From JBBIRW01 sp037441565 (GTDB lineage: Bacteria; Desulfobacterota; JBBIRW01): a stretch of 38,744 nucleotides of DNA. Shown here in pieces: positions 1 to 7,728 of this stretch. The notes beneath the pieces were generated by a model. It saw only the letters and a list, made by a program, of their open reading frames with translations. It did no database searches and was not told the origin of the DNA. The DNA lies in the NCBI GenBank assembly GCA_037441565.1, contig JBBIRW010000009.1, positions 1-38,744 of the forward strand, written 5' to 3'. Made by a program: the position numbers and the translations under genes. Each line of letters begins with the position of its first letter. The stretch's first letter is position 1.

Positions 1-200
1 CAGGTGCTGTTTTGAGGTGGAATGGTGATAATGAGCAGTATCGGGGATGTATCATATGGTTTTACAGGCTAAAAGAGGAGGCGATGGAGCACTCAACACC
101 CCCTGATGAGTGGCAAATGGCAGAAGAAGTAAGGGAGGTCTGGAGGGTGATCGAGAGGGTAAATAAAAAGATTAGCAAGAAATTGAGGCGATTCAAATAA
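1..200 (+). CDS. hypothetical protein, C-terminal end (runs off left edge)
   Basis: An open frame enters from the left edge and stops with TAA at 198-200. A TTG at 12 is the first start-like codon, but the frame is open before it, so this is most likely the tail of a longer gene. The visible 65 or so residues have an acidic/aromatic first half and a strongly basic, helix-prone end (KKISKKLRRFK). I recognise no family and see no motif. It lies beside an IS remnant and other damaged genes, so it may itself be a fragment. Confidence 0.35.
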   Translation, partial: GAVLRWNGDNEQYRGCIIWFYRLKEEAMEHSTPPDEWQMAEEVREVWRVIERVNKKISKKLRRFK

Positions 201-319
201 ATTATTTTTCTAATATGCCAGCAGCGTAGGGTTACCTATAAAAAGGCTGTCAAATGAAAAGGAAATATCAGTTGTAGGGTCAGTGAACAGAGATTGAATA
301 ACGATACTGAAACTTAATT

Positions 320-342
320 AGATGCTGAAATAAGTTCAGGAC
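320..342 (+). repeat. REP-like palindrome, left copy
   Basis: The 23-base unit contains the short palindrome CTGAA-ATAAG-TTCAG, which can fold into a small hairpin. The reverse complement of 676-698 matches it at 20 of 23 positions by eye. The core resembles the CTGAAacaaGTTCAG type of repetitive extragenic palindrome common in many bacterial genomes. Together with its partner it flanks the transposase remnant. Confidence 0.5.
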
Positions 343-409
343 AGCTCGAAAGGGGTCTCTTTGTTCCAGCAACCCTTACTGTATTTCTTCCATGAGTCCT
401 TGTCACTGT

Positions 410-643
410 TCACCAGTTACTGCCATAAGTATCCACTCCAGCCACATTGAGCCTTGTTTTGTAATAGAGGCATATCTCGCTTACAATCAAAAGGGCAGAG
501 TAATAACCTATGCCAGGGATCGTTATTAAGAGTTTAGCTTCTTCATTCTGCTTAGCAATCCCCTTGACCGCATCTTCCATCTCTTTGACATCATTTTGTG
601 AATAGTTCTCACAGGATGAAGAAGATGTATACAAGGATATCAA
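410..643 (-). pseudogene. IS110-family transposase remnant
   Basis: The 77-residue frame contains LLITIPGIGYYSALLIVSEI, which matches the start of the transposase_20 region (helix-hairpin-helix-like, consensus of the type 'l..iPGiG...A..ii.Ei') in the C-terminal half of IS110/IS1111 transposases. Full-length enzymes have about 300-400 residues including an N-terminal DEDD RuvC-like domain; neither that domain nor the rest of the C-terminus is present. The frame stops soon after the conserved block. It is therefore a dead fragment, not an active element. The family call is by motif recognition and is fairly firm; the exact subgroup is unknown. Confidence 0.6.
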
Positions 644-675
644 TCACTCATGGAGTAAATACAGCCTTTAGATCT

Positions 676-698
676 GTCCTAAACTTACTTCAACATCT
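676..698 (-). repeat. REP-like palindrome, right copy (inverted)
   Basis: Reverse-complement partner of 320-342 with three differences over 23 bases. The two copies lie 333 bases apart in inverted orientation and enclose the IS110-type remnant. IS110 elements generally lack long terminal inverted repeats, so these are more likely genomic REP-like repeats that the element landed near than its own ends. Confidence 0.45.
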
Positions 699-713
699 TA
701 ACCATTAGTTTAA

Positions 714-866
714 TCCCAAAAATTCCGAAGCTTTACAGATACAGACGGCACACGGGAATGGGTTTTAAATGTCTTTGAAGGTGAGAAAAAATCCATTGAC
801 GCCCTGCATCAAAATCTGCTATTTATTGAAAAAATAGTTATAAAGTGCTTTCGGAAAAAGCAATAG
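714..866 (+). other. unrecognised open stretch, possible gene remnant
   Basis: About 50 codons without a stop between TAA at 711 and TAG at 864. The translation (for example REWVLNVFEGEKKSIDALHQ) has protein-like composition but no start codon with a ribosome site. I do not recognise it. It may be a leftover of a gene disrupted together with the neighbouring IS remnant. Confidence 0.15.
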
Positions 867-1052
867 CGGTCATGAGAGAATATAAACCGCAAAAATAGAT
901 ATTTTCGGGGCAGTATAAATAGAGTTACATAGCAAAAGAACTTTTAAAAAGATATTTGTAATATACCACCAATTTGGAAGAATATCCAAGCATAGTTCGG
1001 AGATGAACGAGTTTTATGAAATCGCTCATTAATTCCAAGAGTGATAAGTATT

Positions 1053-1521
1053 ATGAGGTATTGGTGCATTTCAACATCAGCTAAAAATTGGGAAATATGC
1101 AAAGCACATAATGTCTGGGGTATTGGATGCCCGATATTTTGTAACGCTAAAAAAGTTCTTGAGGGCAGGGGATAAAGCAGTAGTTTATAACCATGGTGGC
1201 AAATTCGTTGCTGTTGTTGAATTTGTGGGTGAATCCTTCTATTGTGAGGAAGATATTGGTTGGACAAAAGGCAAAAATAAATTTCTATTTCCGTATAGAA
1301 TAAAATTTAGAATAATTCATGAAAGTAGAAATCCTCCCCGTATTATATTTTCAACTGAAGAAATCAGAAATAAAGTTAGGTGGAGTAAACCTAACTTAAT
1401 CGATGAAATAACATTTATCGCTGATAAGGGCAGAACGTGGAATCAATATCTTCAGGTTTCCATAATAAGAATAACAAATGAAGATTTTGACGTGATACGC
1501 AAAGCAATCATGGAGAGCTGA
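1053..1521 (+). pseudogene. EVE-domain (PUA-like) protein, single-base frameshift
   Basis: ATG at 1053 starts a frame reading MRYWCISTSAKNWEICK, then HNVWG, the usual N-terminal block of EVE/DUF55 proteins. It goes out of frame near 1125. The frame starting at 1111 carries the rest: DARYFVTLKKFLRAGDK, a central YNHGGKFVAVVEF strand pair and a conserved FPYRIKF. Removing one G from GG at 1125-1126 joins them as VWGIDARYF, giving a normal-length protein of 155 residues. EVE domains are PUA-fold readers of modified bases, linked to DNA-modification or RNA-related systems. No partner methylase or nuclease is visible nearby. The break is either a real mutation or a sequencing error. Confidence 0.75.
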
Positions 1522-1706
1522 CTTGCAACACGCTCATCGTGTTCAATGCGTATAACTTCGAAGAGAAGACAATTTTACATTTTATCCAAATTACTTTCGG
1601 CAACTTCTTTTATCCACAAAACTTTATCCCCTCATTGAAGATAAGGAGATATTAAAAAGAGGCGGGGATCTCACCAGCCATTTCTTACGATAATGCCTTT
1701 GAGTAT

Positions 1707-2006
1707 GTGATTAAGGCTGCAGATGAGATAGGATTTGAGCCTGCAAGATATCCTAAGCCTGACAGGGAAAAGGGAGTTGTAACCCTCATGGCAAAGGCAG
1801 GAATGGGAGAGCGGATAGCAAAAGCCCTCTTCTTTACCACGCTCTGGAAACATTACATACTGGAAGTCCATATAAAAAGAGAAGGAGCAATAGCTACAGG
1901 GGTAGAAATAAAAGTTACACAAGGCTCTGGTGTGAAAGCGGATAAAGAGGAGATGGGGCAGCTGAACGATGCTTACATTAAGGCCTTAAAGAAGTTCTGG
2001 AAGTGA
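1707..2006 (+). CDS. hypothetical protein, probably truncated at the N-terminus
   Basis: The frame is open from 1656, but only a GTG at 1707 offers a usable start and no good ribosome site precedes it. The 99-residue product alternates short strands and helices (GVVTLMAKAG, YILEVHIKREG, ATGVEIKVTQGSG) and ends in a helix with KALKKFWK. This resembles small periplasmic or lipoprotein domains of the 'yDNAFEYVIKAADEIGF' type, and residues of that kind occur upstream of the GTG without a signal peptide. I therefore suspect a lipoprotein-like gene that lost its 5' end. No function can be given. Confidence 0.4.
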   Translation: MIKAADEIGFEPARYPKPDREKGVVTLMAKAGMGERIAKALFFTTLWKHYILEVHIKREGAIATGVEIKVTQGSGVKADKEEMGQLNDAYIKALKKFWK

Positions 2007-2018
2007 ACGATATCAAGA

Positions 2019-2237
2019 TTAGATAGATGAAAAATAGGGTAGTAATATACCCTTCTCTGATTTTACCGGGGGATATTTTTTAAGTCTGTTAATTGCCATG
2101 GTATAAAGGAGTTCTATCTTTTTCTTATCCCGGGGTTTTCTGCGGACCTTTTTCTCAATTACAAGGCCCTCTTCTGCAAGTTCTGCCCTTACCCTCTTTG
2201 CAATCGCCTTAAGTTCGTCATAACTGTATCTGCTCAT
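2019..2237 (-). CDS. small hypothetical protein, partner of the nucleotidyltransferase
   Basis: Encodes 72 residues, highly basic in the middle (KKVRRKPRDKKK), with an N-terminal helix MSRYSYDELKAIAKRVRAEL and no membrane segment. A clear AAGGAGAT ribosome site sits a few bases before the ATG. It lies 39 bases downstream of the nucleotidyltransferase gene on the same strand, so the two are likely cotranscribed. Two-gene units of a nucleotidyltransferase and a small basic protein recall toxin-antitoxin arrangements. The role is inferred from context only; I recognise no family. Confidence 0.6.
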   Translation of the reverse strand: MSRYSYDELKAIAKRVRAELAEEGLVIEKKVRRKPRDKKKIELLYTMAINRLKKYPPVKSEKGILLPYFSSI

Positions 2238-2276
2238 TTCATCTCCTTACAGGTTAGAGGTTGCCGTGAGGAAATT

Positions 2277-2840
2277 TCATCCCTCATTCTTCAACAATTC
2301 CTCAAGCAGATCTCCTGTACCTTCCTTCAATGCCCTTTCTTTTAGATATTCTATATCAAGAGGCTCACCAGTAGCTTCCTTCACTTTTATCAATACCTTT
2401 GCCCACATAAGGCTATCTTCGTCTTTCCAGAATCTTGCAGCATTCAGCCTGTCTATAATCAGATCTTCAATGGAGATTACCTTGATCTCAAGGTCTTCTC
2501 CAACAATGACGGTATTGAGTCTTTGCTCTGCTTGAGGACCTTCGTCAAGACTGCTGCCGAGCCAGTCTATATAGATATCGAGCTCTTCATTGAACCAGAC
2601 CCTCCCCTTTTTAATGAAACCCCATTCCTGTAAAAGTTCCTCCAGTATATCCTTTTGAGCCTTGATATCAATATCACCTGTTGTGTAACTGCCCTGCGTA
2701 TACAGCTCAACGCTAAATCCACCAACTACTACTGGTTCATTCCCACCTCTTTTTTTCATTTCCCGGGTCAAGATTCCTATAAACAATGCCCTTCTTTTAA
2801 CCGGGTCTTCTACCTTACTGAGTCTATCAATTAAGTTCAT
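2277..2840 (-). CDS. nucleotidyltransferase-fold protein (DUF6036/AbiEii-like)
   Basis: The 187-residue protein carries the nucleotidyltransferase signature GGFSVELYTQGSYTTGDID: a GG helix start followed by a T-x-DID metal-binding pair. A third acidic site is likely in the ELDIYIDW strand near residues 105-110. The middle part SIEDLIIDRLNAARFWKDED is the typical helix of DUF6036/AbiEii-like minimal nucleotidyltransferases, in which the enzyme reads metal and NTP and may modify tRNA or protein. A TATAAT-like hexamer lies only about 10 bases before the ATG and there is no obvious ribosome site, so the message could be nearly leaderless. A toxin-antitoxin role with the small downstream gene is plausible but unproven. 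Confidence 0.7.
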   Translation of the reverse strand: MNLIDRLSKVEDPVKRRALFIGILTREMKKRGGNEPVVVGGFSVELYTQGSYTTGDIDIKAQKDILEELLQEWGFIKKGRVWFNEELDIYIDWLGSSLDEGPQAEQRLNTVIVGEDLEIKVISIEDLIIDRLNAARFWKDEDSLMWAKVLIKVKEATGEPLDIEYLKERALKEGTGDLLEELLKNEG

Positions 2841-3036
2841 GACTTAACAATTATAAATGAGATTACAGGATTCGGGCTATAGCTTGATTTTCAAAGCACA
2901 ACCCTTTCCAGAAATACATGGTAAAAGTAATTATCTCTTCACAGAACTGTAAAACATCTCATCCCGTCGAGCATACTCATTACTCAAAAAGTAAGAAGTG
3001 ATATGCATTAAAAACCTTCTTGATAAGTAAGAGTTC

Positions 3037-3888
3037 TTATCTGATAGCTCCTGATGTAAATCCAGAAATAAACCGATCGACAAAAAAATTATAAATAATA
3101 GCTATGGGAACACTGGCTATGAAACAGGCTGCCATAAGTGATCCCCAGAAGTATACATCGCCACGGACGAGAAAGGTCGGCACTCCAATGCTTACTGTAT
3201 ACTTTGCAGGTGCAGTAATAAATGTTAGTGCATAAACAAATTCCTGCATCACAAGCGTAAAGGTGAATATCACCACTGTGAGGATACCTGCAATGGATAT
3301 AGGCACAACAACTTTGATAAATGCCCCGAAGCGGCTCAAGCCATCAATCATCGCTGCTTCTTCCAGATCTCGAGGTATGGTTTTAAAAAAACCCATCAAA
3401 AGCCATGTAGAAAAGGGAACAGTAAAGCTCGGATATATCAATATAAGAGACCATAGAGAGTCCTGTAGACCCAGATCCGCAATCACTCTTGAAAGGGGGA
3501 TAAAAAGAATAGTTGGGGGCACAAGATAGGTGAGAAAGATCCCTATGCCAAGTTGCTCTCCTATTCGTCCTGTCAGTCGAGCAAGGGCATATCCAGCTGG
3601 AACAGCAAGGATCAGGGTTATGACTACAACAGCAACTCCTGTCAGGATTGTATTCAGGAGCCATCGTGCGAATAGTGTTTCAAAAAATAGAACCCTCAGA
3701 TGTTCAAGGGTAGGAGGTTGATTAAATAGAAATGGATTATTCTTTGGATTAAGGAGATCTGTTGTTTCCTTAAATGTGGTAATCAGCATCCAGTAGAAAG
3801 GGAATGCGGTAAATGCGATAAAGGCAGCGAGTACACCAAAATGTGCACTACCTATCGCGAACCGCTTAAAATTCATTTTAAAAGACAT
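3037..3888 (-). CDS. carbohydrate-type ABC transporter permease (MalG-like)
   Basis: A 283-residue inner-membrane protein with about six hydrophobic segments. It carries the EAA loop of binding-protein-dependent permeases, EEAAMIDGLSRFGAFIKVVV, which docks on the ATPase. Length and motif place it with MalG/UgpE-type (CUT1) permeases. Its ATG directly follows the stop of the MalF-like gene (TAAATG), so translation is coupled. It is the last gene of the importer operon. The substrate cannot be read from the sequence; sugars, polyols and glycerol-phosphate compounds are typical for the family. Confidence 0.9.
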   Translation of the reverse strand: MSFKMNFKRFAIGSAHFGVLAAFIAFTAFPFYWMLITTFKETTDLLNPKNNPFLFNQPPTLEHLRVLFFETLFARWLLNTILTGVAVVVITLILAVPAGYALARLTGRIGEQLGIGIFLTYLVPPTILFIPLSRVIADLGLQDSLWSLILIYPSFTVPFSTWLLMGFFKTIPRDLEEAAMIDGLSRFGAFIKVVVPISIAGILTVVIFTFTLVMQEFVYALTFITAPAKYTVSIGVPTFLVRGDVYFWGSLMAACFIASVPIAIIYNFFVDRFISGFTSGAIR

Positions 3889-4824
3889 TTATGCAACCTC
3901 CACTCTTCTTGCAATCCGAAGAAATACAAATGCGGCAGCCACAAGCACAGGAAATAGGAACAGTGCAATTGCAGCACCTTCGCCCAGGTCCCCGCCTGCT
4001 ATACCTGTAAAGAATGCTTGAGTGGCAAGCACTTGTGTAGTATTGTATGGACCGCCCCTTGTTAGAACGAAAATTACCACCATATCAGTAAAAGTGAATA
4101 CCACTCCAAATAAAATTGCTACTATGATTACGGGGAGAAGAAGGGGGATGGTAATCTGGAAGAGTTGTCTCCAGAAACCTGCACCATCCACAGCAGCAGC
4201 ATCAAGAATATCTTGTGGAATAGAAGTAAGTCCGGCAAGCAATATTACTGTGGCAAAGGGAAGGAGCCGCCAGACATGCACTGCGATAACGGAAGCCATG
4301 GCAAGGTGGGGGACACCCAGCCACATGGGCCATGTGTTAGGACCAAAGATCCCGATGGCTTGCAGGGTCCAGTTTATCACACTATAAATGGAATCCAGTA
4401 TCCATAGCCAGCCTATCGTTCCCAGGGATATGGGGGCAATCCATGGAAGTAGAATTAAGAGTCGCACTATCCATTTGCCCCTGAAATCCATCCAGAGTGC
4501 CAGCGCCAGTATTTTTGCGAGGACTATTACAAGGAGTTGAGATATAAATGTAAAGATAAAGGTATTTTTCAGTGCCTGTTTGAACATAGGTGTTCCAATG
4601 ATCGCCTTAAAGTTCTTCAGACCCACAAAGTGCATGGATTTGCTTCCCACTGTCACATCAGTTAGGCTGTAATAAAGAGCCATCAAAAAAGGAATCCCTA
4701 CTGTAAGAAGGATATAAAGGATGGCTGGACCGAGCATCAAAGAACCTATCCACTTTACACGATCCCACATTGAACCTGCGGCTCTTTCCATTTTCAGCGC
4801 ATCTCTTTTTTCAAGAGTCCTCAT
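3889..4824 (-). CDS. carbohydrate-type ABC transporter permease (MalF-like)
   Basis: A 311-residue membrane protein, second permease subunit of the CUT1-type importer. An N-terminal membrane segment (IGSLMLGPAILYILLTVGI) is followed by a periplasmic loop with GLKNFKAIIGTPMF, which is typical of MalF/UgpA relatives. The EAA loop reads DAAAVDGAGFWRQLFQITIP. AAGGAAG precedes the ATG at good distance. It starts 25 bases after the ATPase gene and abuts the MalG-like gene, so it would form the heterodimeric channel with that protein. Confidence 0.9.
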   Translation of the reverse strand: MRTLEKRDALKMERAAGSMWDRVKWIGSLMLGPAILYILLTVGIPFLMALYYSLTDVTVGSKSMHFVGLKNFKAIIGTPMFKQALKNTFIFTFISQLLVIVLAKILALALWMDFRGKWIVRLLILLPWIAPISLGTIGWLWILDSIYSVINWTLQAIGIFGPNTWPMWLGVPHLAMASVIAVHVWRLLPFATVILLAGLTSIPQDILDAAAVDGAGFWRQLFQITIPLLLPVIIVAILFGVVFTFTDMVVIFVLTRGGPYNTTQVLATQAFFTGIAGGDLGEGAAIALFLFPVLVAAAFVFLRIARRVEVA

Positions 4825-4849
4825 CTATTGTCTTCCTTTAAAAATGAAA

Positions 4850-5893
4850 TCATCCTATCTCCGGAAATGAATCAAGCCTCAACCTCAGTCCGGTAGCCCT
4901 TTCAAAAAACCTTATATACTGCTTCTTTACAGCAAATACATGCTCTTCACCCTGCCGAATAGAAACCGTTACACCTGAGGAGAGTTTTGATATCGCCTTC
5001 TGGTCAGCAAAGGAACCGCCCAGAACACCATAGATAAGATTATCTGCACCTAAGTATTCGATCCTCGTTATTCGGAATTTAAAGGAAATAAGGTCTTCCT
5101 TACTTTCGTGAATTTCTACTGGAATGAAGTTTTCGGGACGGAATCCGATTATTATGTCATCCTTTGTGATCAGGTTCATTGGTGGTGATCCCAGAAAGCC
5201 AGCAACAAATGTATCCTCAGGCTCATGATATACTTCATAAGGGGTGCCCAGTTGCTTCACCTTCCCCTCGTTCATTACAGCAATCCGATCACCAAGCCCC
5301 ATAGCCTCCACCTGATCATGCGTAACATAGATAGTAATAGTTCCTATCTTTCTCTGAAACTGCTGAAGCTCATCCCTGGCAGAAGCACGGAGTTTTGCAT
5401 CAAGATTAGATAATGGTTCATCGAGAAGAAAAACAGAAGGCTCCCGAACAAGTGCCCTTGCAAGTGCAACCCTCTGTCTTTCTCCACCTGAGAGTTCTCT
5501 CGGCTTTCGTTCGAGTAGATCCTGGATTCCAAACATGGAAGCAGCCCATAATACCTTTTTATGGATCTCTTCCTTACTTATTCCATGAGCCTTCAGGGGG
5601 AAGGCTATGTTTTTATAAACACTCATATGAGGGTAAAGGGCATAGCTCTGGAAAACCATGGCAATCTTTCTTGCTCGAGGGGGGAGGTGATTTACTATCT
5701 GACCTCCAATAAGTATCTCACCGGCAGTAGGCTCTTCAAGCCCGGCGATCATCCGCAAGAGTGTTGTCTTTCCGCAGCCCGATGGTCCCAGAAGAACCAG
5801 AAATTCTCCCTCCTTCGTGGTAAGATCCACGCCATCAACAGCTCTTACATTACCAAAATATTTCTTAACAGATCTCGTCTCTACTATAGCCAT
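4850..5893 (-). CDS. ABC transporter ATP-binding protein (MalK/UgpC-like)
   Basis: A 347-residue ATPase that energises the importer. Visible parts in order: Walker A GPSGCGKTT, Q-loop VFQSYALYPHMSVYKNI, signature LSGGERQRVALARAL, Walker B VFLLDEPLSNLD, H-loop YVTHDQVEAM, then a C-terminal TOBE/OB-type regulatory domain with GFRPEN. This architecture and length are those of MalK/UgpC/MsmX proteins. It is the first gene after the intrinsic terminator that separates it from the binding-protein gene, so its expression probably depends on readthrough or its own weak promoter. Confidence 0.92.
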   Translation of the reverse strand: MAIVETRSVKKYFGNVRAVDGVDLTTKEGEFLVLLGPSGCGKTTLLRMIAGLEEPTAGEILIGGQIVNHLPPRARKIAMVFQSYALYPHMSVYKNIAFPLKAHGISKEEIHKKVLWAASMFGIQDLLERKPRELSGGERQRVALARALVREPSVFLLDEPLSNLDAKLRASARDELQQFQRKIGTITIYVTHDQVEAMGLGDRIAVMNEGKVKQLGTPYEVYHEPEDTFVAGFLGSPPMNLITKDDIIIGFRPENFIPVEIHESKEDLISFKFRITRIEYLGADNLIYGVLGGSFADQKAISKLSSGVTVSIRQGEEHVFAVKKQYIRFFERATGLRLRLDSFPEIG

Positions 5894-5968
5894 GCTTTTA
5901 TAACCTCTTTTTGAATCTTTATTTGGATGCTAATTATAACTCCTTTATTCCAGATTTCAAATCCCATT

Positions 5969-6012
5969 AAAAAGAAGGGGTGCGAGGGGGACATTCCTCA
6001 GCCCTCACACCC
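5969..6012 (-). terminator. intrinsic terminator/attenuator between binding protein and ATPase genes
   Basis: On the minus strand GGGTGTGAGGG (6012-6002) pairs with CCCTCGCACCC (5988-5978), an 11-pair stem with one G-U pair and a 13-base loop. The run CTTCTTTTT follows immediately. This is a textbook Rho-independent signal located just after the binding-protein stop codon. Partial termination here would make the binding protein in excess over the membrane complex, as known for several ABC operons. Confidence 0.8.
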
Positions 6013-6068
6013 TCTGCCTTTTGGATATATTTACGCCTTCCTATCCACTGATCCAGCTAATTATGATG

Positions 6069-7445
6069 CTACACCAATCCTTTCTCCCTCCACTTCTCAA
6101 AGATTCTCTTACATGCAGCATGAGCCTCCTTTATGGCATCCTCAGGTGTGGCTGCTTTAGTTGCTGCTTTAGCAAACATCACATTAATAATCCATGTGCC
6201 GAATATCTCATCAATAGCTGCATTGGCATAGCCTGGGTATCCAACATTTGTTGCCCATGTAAGCACGTCCTCAAGAACTTTATACTTATCAGGTGGATGC
6301 GCCTTTGGATCATGAGATATAAGCTTCTTCAGGTCGGGTACAGTCTTTGGGAAGCACGGAAAGTCATAAAATTCGCCTGCAAGGAATGCTTTTCTGAAAT
6401 TTTCAACATAATCAACGAGAAATTTTTTCGCACCCTCTTTATTTTCCGCAAACTTCCAGATAACATAAACAGCCATAATGTGCTCAAGACCGATCCTTCG
6501 AACAGGTCCTTTGGGGGTCTTTGCCAGCTGGATCTTCATGGAGATATCAGGATTAACTTTCTCTGCCTCCCTTGTAATGGATATGGCATTAAGTGCAAGG
6601 GATCCTTTTCCTGCAATCATAAATCTGTTATTTGAAGATGCATCCCATGTGAGAACCTCAGGGGTCATGGCCTCTTCATAAAGTGCCTTTACAAATTTAA
6701 CAGCTTCGAGTGTGTTTTTCGAATCGAGCACCAGATTGCCATGTTCATCTTGAACCGAAGCCCCGAATGAATACATTATTGCTCTCATTGCCATCCCTGT
6801 GTCGATCTCCTGTGCAAGCCCAATCCCAACAGGATTACCATGCTTTTGTTTAATCTTTCGACCACCAACGCGGACATCCTCCCATGAATCAGGAAACATA
6901 CCTACGTCATCCCAGAGGTCCTTTCGATAGTTAATAGGATCTGGTGTAAATGATGGTGAAAAACCAAAATACTTCTTTGTTTTGGGGTTATAGGTGCTCT
7001 TTATTGCCAGATCGATAGGCTTTCCGTACTTACGCTGGCATTCCTCATAAATCTCCCTGTGATCGATGACCTGTTCTTCATATGCAGGGGGTGGCCATAG
7101 AAACATAAACAGGTCGTGCCCTTTCTGGGCAGCTACCTCTGCAGCTGCACGGGAATTAAGAAGGGCAACACCGATGTTATCTACAATCACTTCAGTATCA
7201 TTTTTCTCGCCCCACTCCTTTACATATTCGTTGTTAAACCACTTATCAAATGCAGGGACAAAGTGACTCCATTGAAGAATCCTGAGCTGCTTTTTTGCTG
7301 CACGAGCCTTTTTAGGAATGATGATATTTGCGCCCAGACCAGCTGCAACAAATCCGACACCGGCAGCCTTCATAAAATCCCTTCTGGAGATTCCCTGCTC
7401 CTCTTCTTGTATTTTTTCCTTTTTTTCTTTTTTATCCTTCTCCAT
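6069..7445 (-). CDS. Tat-exported extracellular solute-binding protein (family 1)
   Basis: The 458-residue protein has a highly charged N-terminus (MEKDKKEKKEKIQEEEQG), then a twin-arginine signal SRRDFMKAAGVGFVAAGLG with probable cleavage after KKARAA. The mature part resembles CUT1-type binding proteins: LRILQWSHFVPAFDKWFN at the start, DLFMFLWPPPAYEEQ in the ligand lobe. It would capture the substrate in the periplasm for the downstream ATPase and two permeases. Export by Tat suggests that it folds, perhaps with a bound ligand, before export. AGGAGGT at 7450-7456 fixes the ATG at 7445, and a good promoter lies just upstream. The ligand is unknown. Confidence 0.88.
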   Translation of the reverse strand: MEKDKKEKKEKIQEEEQGISRRDFMKAAGVGFVAAGLGANIIIPKKARAAKKQLRILQWSHFVPAFDKWFNNEYVKEWGEKNDTEVIVDNIGVALLNSRAAAEVAAQKGHDLFMFLWPPPAYEEQVIDHREIYEECQRKYGKPIDLAIKSTYNPKTKKYFGFSPSFTPDPINYRKDLWDDVGMFPDSWEDVRVGGRKIKQKHGNPVGIGLAQEIDTGMAMRAIMYSFGASVQDEHGNLVLDSKNTLEAVKFVKALYEEAMTPEVLTWDASSNNRFMIAGKGSLALNAISITREAEKVNPDISMKIQLAKTPKGPVRRIGLEHIMAVYVIWKFAENKEGAKKFLVDYVENFRKAFLAGEFYDFPCFPKTVPDLKKLISHDPKAHPPDKYKVLEDVLTWATNVGYPGYANAAIDEIFGTWIINVMFAKAATKAATPEDAIKEAHAACKRIFEKWREKGLV

Positions 7446-7488
7446 AATTACCTCCTATGAAAACGATGTTCTATTATTTAATTTAAAT

Positions 7489-7518
7489 ATCATAGGGAAA
7501 TAGTGTAAGAATTGTCAA
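7489..7518 (-). promoter_or_regulatory. sigma70-type promoter of the solute-binding protein operon
   Basis: On the minus strand TTGACA (7518-7513) and TATGAT (7494-7489) are separated by 18 bases. The start point would fall near 7481, giving a leader of about 36 bases that contains the AGGAGGT site. The -35 box matches consensus fully. Confidence 0.7.
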
Positions 7519-7698
7519 GATAATTAAAAAGGGGCTATCTTATGGTTAAAATTTGAAAATTCGCAAAATCCATTCACTTACAATTGATTACGGAGTTTTA
7601 CTCCTCGCATTCTCCCTGGTGTTGTTGATGGCCTTACTTCCTTTCAAAGGTTGCTTTTTTAGGTCAACATACTGATTTCAACAGGAAGGAAGAAAAAC

Positions 7699-7728
7699 TT
7701 GACAATTCTTCCCCTAATTTAATAAATT
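7699..7728 (+). promoter_or_regulatory. sigma70-type promoter of the first Liv operon
   Basis: TTGACA at 7699-7704 and TAAATT at 7723-7728, an 18-base spacer as in the divergent promoter. The -10 box is only a moderate match (4 of 6), so basal activity may need help. The surrounding sequence is AT-rich and lies about 70 bases before the ATG. Confidence 0.55.

Larger units (their letters stand above)
201..1052. other. decayed intergenic stretch with IS and repeat remnants
   Basis: About 850 bases without an intact gene. It holds two inverted REP-like palindromes (320-342 and 676-698), a transposase remnant between them and a short unrecognised open stretch at 714-866. The remainder (201-319 and 867-1052) is AT-rich and shows nothing I can name. 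The density of broken pieces suggests repeated insertion and deletion at this locus. Confidence 0.5.

Noticed and set aside
944..1267. Minus-strand open frame across the EVE gene
   Set aside because: The plus-strand EVE domain is clearly the real coding sequence, despite its frameshift.
1522..1546. AACACG-CTCAT-CGTGTT hairpin after the EVE gene
   Set aside because: Six pairs and no T-run; could be chance.
2990..3036. Hairpin AAGAAG...CTTCTT with a T-run after the MalG-like gene
   Set aside because: Only six A/T-rich pairs with a long loop; too weak to call a terminator.
5561..5914. Open frame antisense to the MalK-like ATPase
   Set aside because: No start signal and no protein-like features; overlaps an intact ATPase.
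6021..6635. Long open frame antisense to the solute-binding protein gene
   Set aside because: It overlaps a gene with a complete motif set and its own promoter, and the translation is cysteine-rich and featureless, typical of a shadow frame.
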